Source: Clostridiales bacterium (GTDB lineage: Bacteria; Bacillota; Clostridia; Lachnospirales; WQUN01). Taken from it: DNA of 34,903 nt. Within the stretch, counting starts at the first letter, position 1; every line of letters begins with the position of its first letter. Shown here piece by piece: positions 33,520-34,903 of this stretch. Under the pieces are notes generated by a model. That model was given only the letters and a program-made list of their open reading frames with translations. It searched no databases and was not told where the DNA came from. The DNA is taken from NCBI GenBank assembly GCA_031263155.1, contig JAISGK010000035.1:1-34903 (forward strand). The letters run 5' to 3'. A program made the translations under genes and the position numbers.

Positions 33520-34323
33520 TTGCTAAAATCATTTAAAAGCGGAAAACTAAATGTCAGGATTTATGATAAATGTCGTGAAATGGGTGATTGCGCCGCAAAA
33601 GATGTTGTGGAGACAATTAAAAGCCTTTTAGAAAAACAGGAACAGGTAAACGCTATATTTGCCGCCGCCCCATCCCAGCTTGATATGTTAGACGCGCTGA
33701 CGAAAGCGGAGGGTGTGGATTGGGGCAGGGTAAACGCTTTTCACATGGATGAGTACATAGGGCTTGACGCGGACGCGCCTCAAGGCTTTGGGAATTTTTT
33801 AAAAAGCAATCTGTTCTCCAAACTTCTATTCAAAAGTGTACAATATATTGACTCTGCCCCGAAGAATCCCGAAGCGGAATGTGCCAGATACGCGCAAATT
33901 TTGAAAGATAATCCAGCGGATATTGTTTGTATGGGAATTGGAGAGAATGGGCATATTGCTTTCAATGACCCGCATGTGGCTTTTTTCGATGACCCTCAAT
34001 TGGTTAAAACTGTAGAACTGGATGAAAAGTGCAGGACGCAACAAGTAAACGACGGATGCTTCGAGCACTTGGATGAGGTTCCTAAAAAGGCGACAACACT
34101 GACGATTCCGGCTTTAATCAACGCAAAATTTATATTTTGCGTTGTTCCCGGGCGGTTAAAACGCAAGGCTGTATTCGATACTGTTAGAGGAGAAATAACC
34201 ACGGCTTGCCCGGCTTCTATTTTACAAACAAAACCAAACGCGACACTCTATACCGATAAAGAAAGCGGATGGGATATCCTGTTTAGAAAATCTATATCCG
34301 CAAGTCAACGACCCCATGGCTAA
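33520..34323 (+). CDS. NagB-like glucosamine-6-phosphate deaminase/isomerase
   Basis: The 267-residue protein resembles NagB, which turns glucosamine-6-phosphate into fructose-6-phosphate and ammonia. HMDEYIGL carries the proton-transfer Asp (E. coli Asp72), and GIGENGHIAFNDP is the second active-site block. There, E. coli Asp141 and Glu148 are replaced by Asn and Asp, so activity or substrate may differ. The TTG at 33520 follows GGAGG by 7 nt; the GTG at 33496 precedes that site. The last six codons or so lie inside the IscB element's RNA region, so the natural C-terminus may have been replaced. Confidence 0.85.
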   Translation: MLKSFKSGKLNVRIYDKCREMGDCAAKDVVETIKSLLEKQEQVNAIFAAAPSQLDMLDALTKAEGVDWGRVNAFHMDEYIGLDADAPQGFGNFLKSNLFSKLLFKSVQYIDSAPKNPEAECARYAQILKDNPADIVCMGIGENGHIAFNDPHVAFFDDPQLVKTVELDEKCRTQQVNDGCFEHLDEVPKKATTLTIPALINAKFIFCVVPGRLKRKAVFDTVRGEITTACPASILQTKPNATLYTDKESGWDILFRKSISASQRPHG

Positions 34324-34604
34324 AGCCAGGGGATTGCAAGGAAGCAATAGCTTTCATACAAACCCTCGTTGACTACCCTCAGTCCCATAGGGACTACGTT
34401 ACCTGAGAATGTATAGGCACCCGCAGATGTATGTCATAGTCTGCGGCACTGCGGCAAGTAATTAAAAGTTCTGATGGGTAGGAACGGTGTTACTTGCGTT
34501 TGAAACCTCGGGCAACATTGGGTAAGGGCAATCAACGCCGTCAGCCGTAACCTACAGAGCGAAACGGCGCGTTACGCGGCTCACACCGCAGATAGAGGGA
34601 AACG
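34304..34604 (+). ncRNA. Omega-RNA region of the IscB element
   Basis: This 300-nt noncoding stretch before iscB is rich in paired elements. GTCAACGA (34304-34311) pairs with TCGTTGAC (34366-34373), enclosing CCCC-TGGC/GCCA-GGGG and ATTGC/GCAAT hairpins. AGTCCC/GGGACT (34381-34395), CCGCAGA/TCTGCGG (34421-34446) and GCAAGTAA/TTACTTGC (34454-34497) follow. IscB is guided by an RNA encoded just upstream whose guide lies 5' of such a scaffold. The boundaries are inferred. Confidence 0.8.
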
Positions 34605-34903
34605 ATGGTATACGTATTAAACAAAGAAGGAATACCCATTATGCCGACGGCCAGACATGGACGCGTCAGGCGTCTGCTTGAACGCGGGCAGGCTAAAGTA
34701 GTTCGCCGGACACCATTCACAATCCAGCTGACTTATGACACTGAAGACATAACCCAGCCTGTTACACTTGGCATCGACGCCGGTAGCAAAACAGTCGGCG
34801 TCTCAACGACAACGGAAACAAAAGAACTCTACGCCGCAGAATGTAAACTACGCGCAGATGTAACAAAGAATCTATCCACGCGCCGTGAGTTCCGCAGAGC
34901 GCG
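34605..34903 (+). CDS. iscB: IscB RNA-guided nuclease, N-terminal part (cut by window end)
   Basis: Only the first 99 codons are present. VYVLNKEGIPIMPTARHGRV begins the PLMP domain found at the start of IscB, continuing RRLLERGQAKVV and TPFTIQLTY. TLGIDAGSKTVGVS is the RuvC-I motif with the catalytic Asp, and LSTRREFRRAR begins the arginine-rich bridge helix. IscB is the transposon-encoded ancestor of Cas9 and cuts DNA matching its omega-RNA guide. Full proteins are about 400-500 residues with an HNH domain, which would lie beyond the edge. No transposase gene is visible here. Confidence 0.93.
   Translation, partial: MVYVLNKEGIPIMPTARHGRVRRLLERGQAKVVRRTPFTIQLTYDTEDITQPVTLGIDAGSKTVGVSTTTETKELYAAECKLRADVTKNLSTRREFRRA

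Overview
The window looks like a chromosomal segment of a low-to-mid-GC Gram-positive anaerobe (Bacillota, probably Clostridia). The reasons are frequent TTG/GTG starts behind strong GGAGG ribosome binding sites, textbook TTGACN-17-TATNNT promoters, lipobox lipoproteins, and an LplB/YtcP-type sugar ABC importer. Nothing here resolves genus or species. No rRNA or tRNA gene was recognised.

Region A (about 450-5735, minus strand) is a carbohydrate-catabolism operon. It holds three Gfo/Idh/MocA oxidoreductases, a ThuA-like protein, a GntR/FCD regulator and RidA, and it ends at a strong hairpin terminator. It diverges from an unrecognised lipoprotein gene (5862-7016), and the two promoters appear to share one self-complementary -35 hexamer. 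A Phd-type antitoxin/PIN toxin pair (7220-7911) with its own promoter follows, then a broken PD-(D/E)XK nuclease remnant.

Region B (about 8377-22641) is a defence island. A nine-gene minus-strand operon (20920 to 9920) encodes a type III CRISPR system whose parts match the III-D2/III-Dv architecture: a short HD-less Cas10, a Csx10-type multidomain RAMP (likely Cas7-Cas5-Cas11), a double-Cas7 protein, a Csx19-like protein and a large TIGR03986-type RAMP (Cas7 with insertion). These are followed by a CARF-HEPN ribonuclease, Cas6, a stand-alone CARF protein and a protein with sigma-70-like regions. The CARF and sigma-like pair is the most novel element: it suggests that the system's cyclic-oligonucleotide signal may be wired to transcription. 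Two same-strand CRISPR arrays (8985-9830 and 22144-22403) flank the operon. They are paralogous cassettes that share the promoter, the degenerate first repeat, the first spacer and the trailer terminator. All 16 repeats differ from one another and there is no cas1/cas2. A small CARF-like candidate ring nuclease lies beside array 1. A TOTE-type helicase remnant and a second-cas10 remnant lie on either side of array 2. A sugar isomerase gene sits between the cas promoter and array 2.

Region C (22647-34323) is a second carbohydrate locus. A LacI regulator diverges from two importer permeases and a lipoprotein binding protein, followed by a GH38-like mannosidase, an enolase-superfamily protein, a nitrilase-family amidase, another Gfo/Idh/MocA enzyme and a NagB-like protein. 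Together these suggest uptake and dismantling of an amino-sugar or mannose-containing glycan. A 127-bp MITE with 7-bp target duplication separates the binding protein from the mannosidase.

Region D (34304 to the window end) is an IscB element: a structured omega-RNA region that overlaps the 3' end of nagB, then the start of iscB, cut by the window edge.
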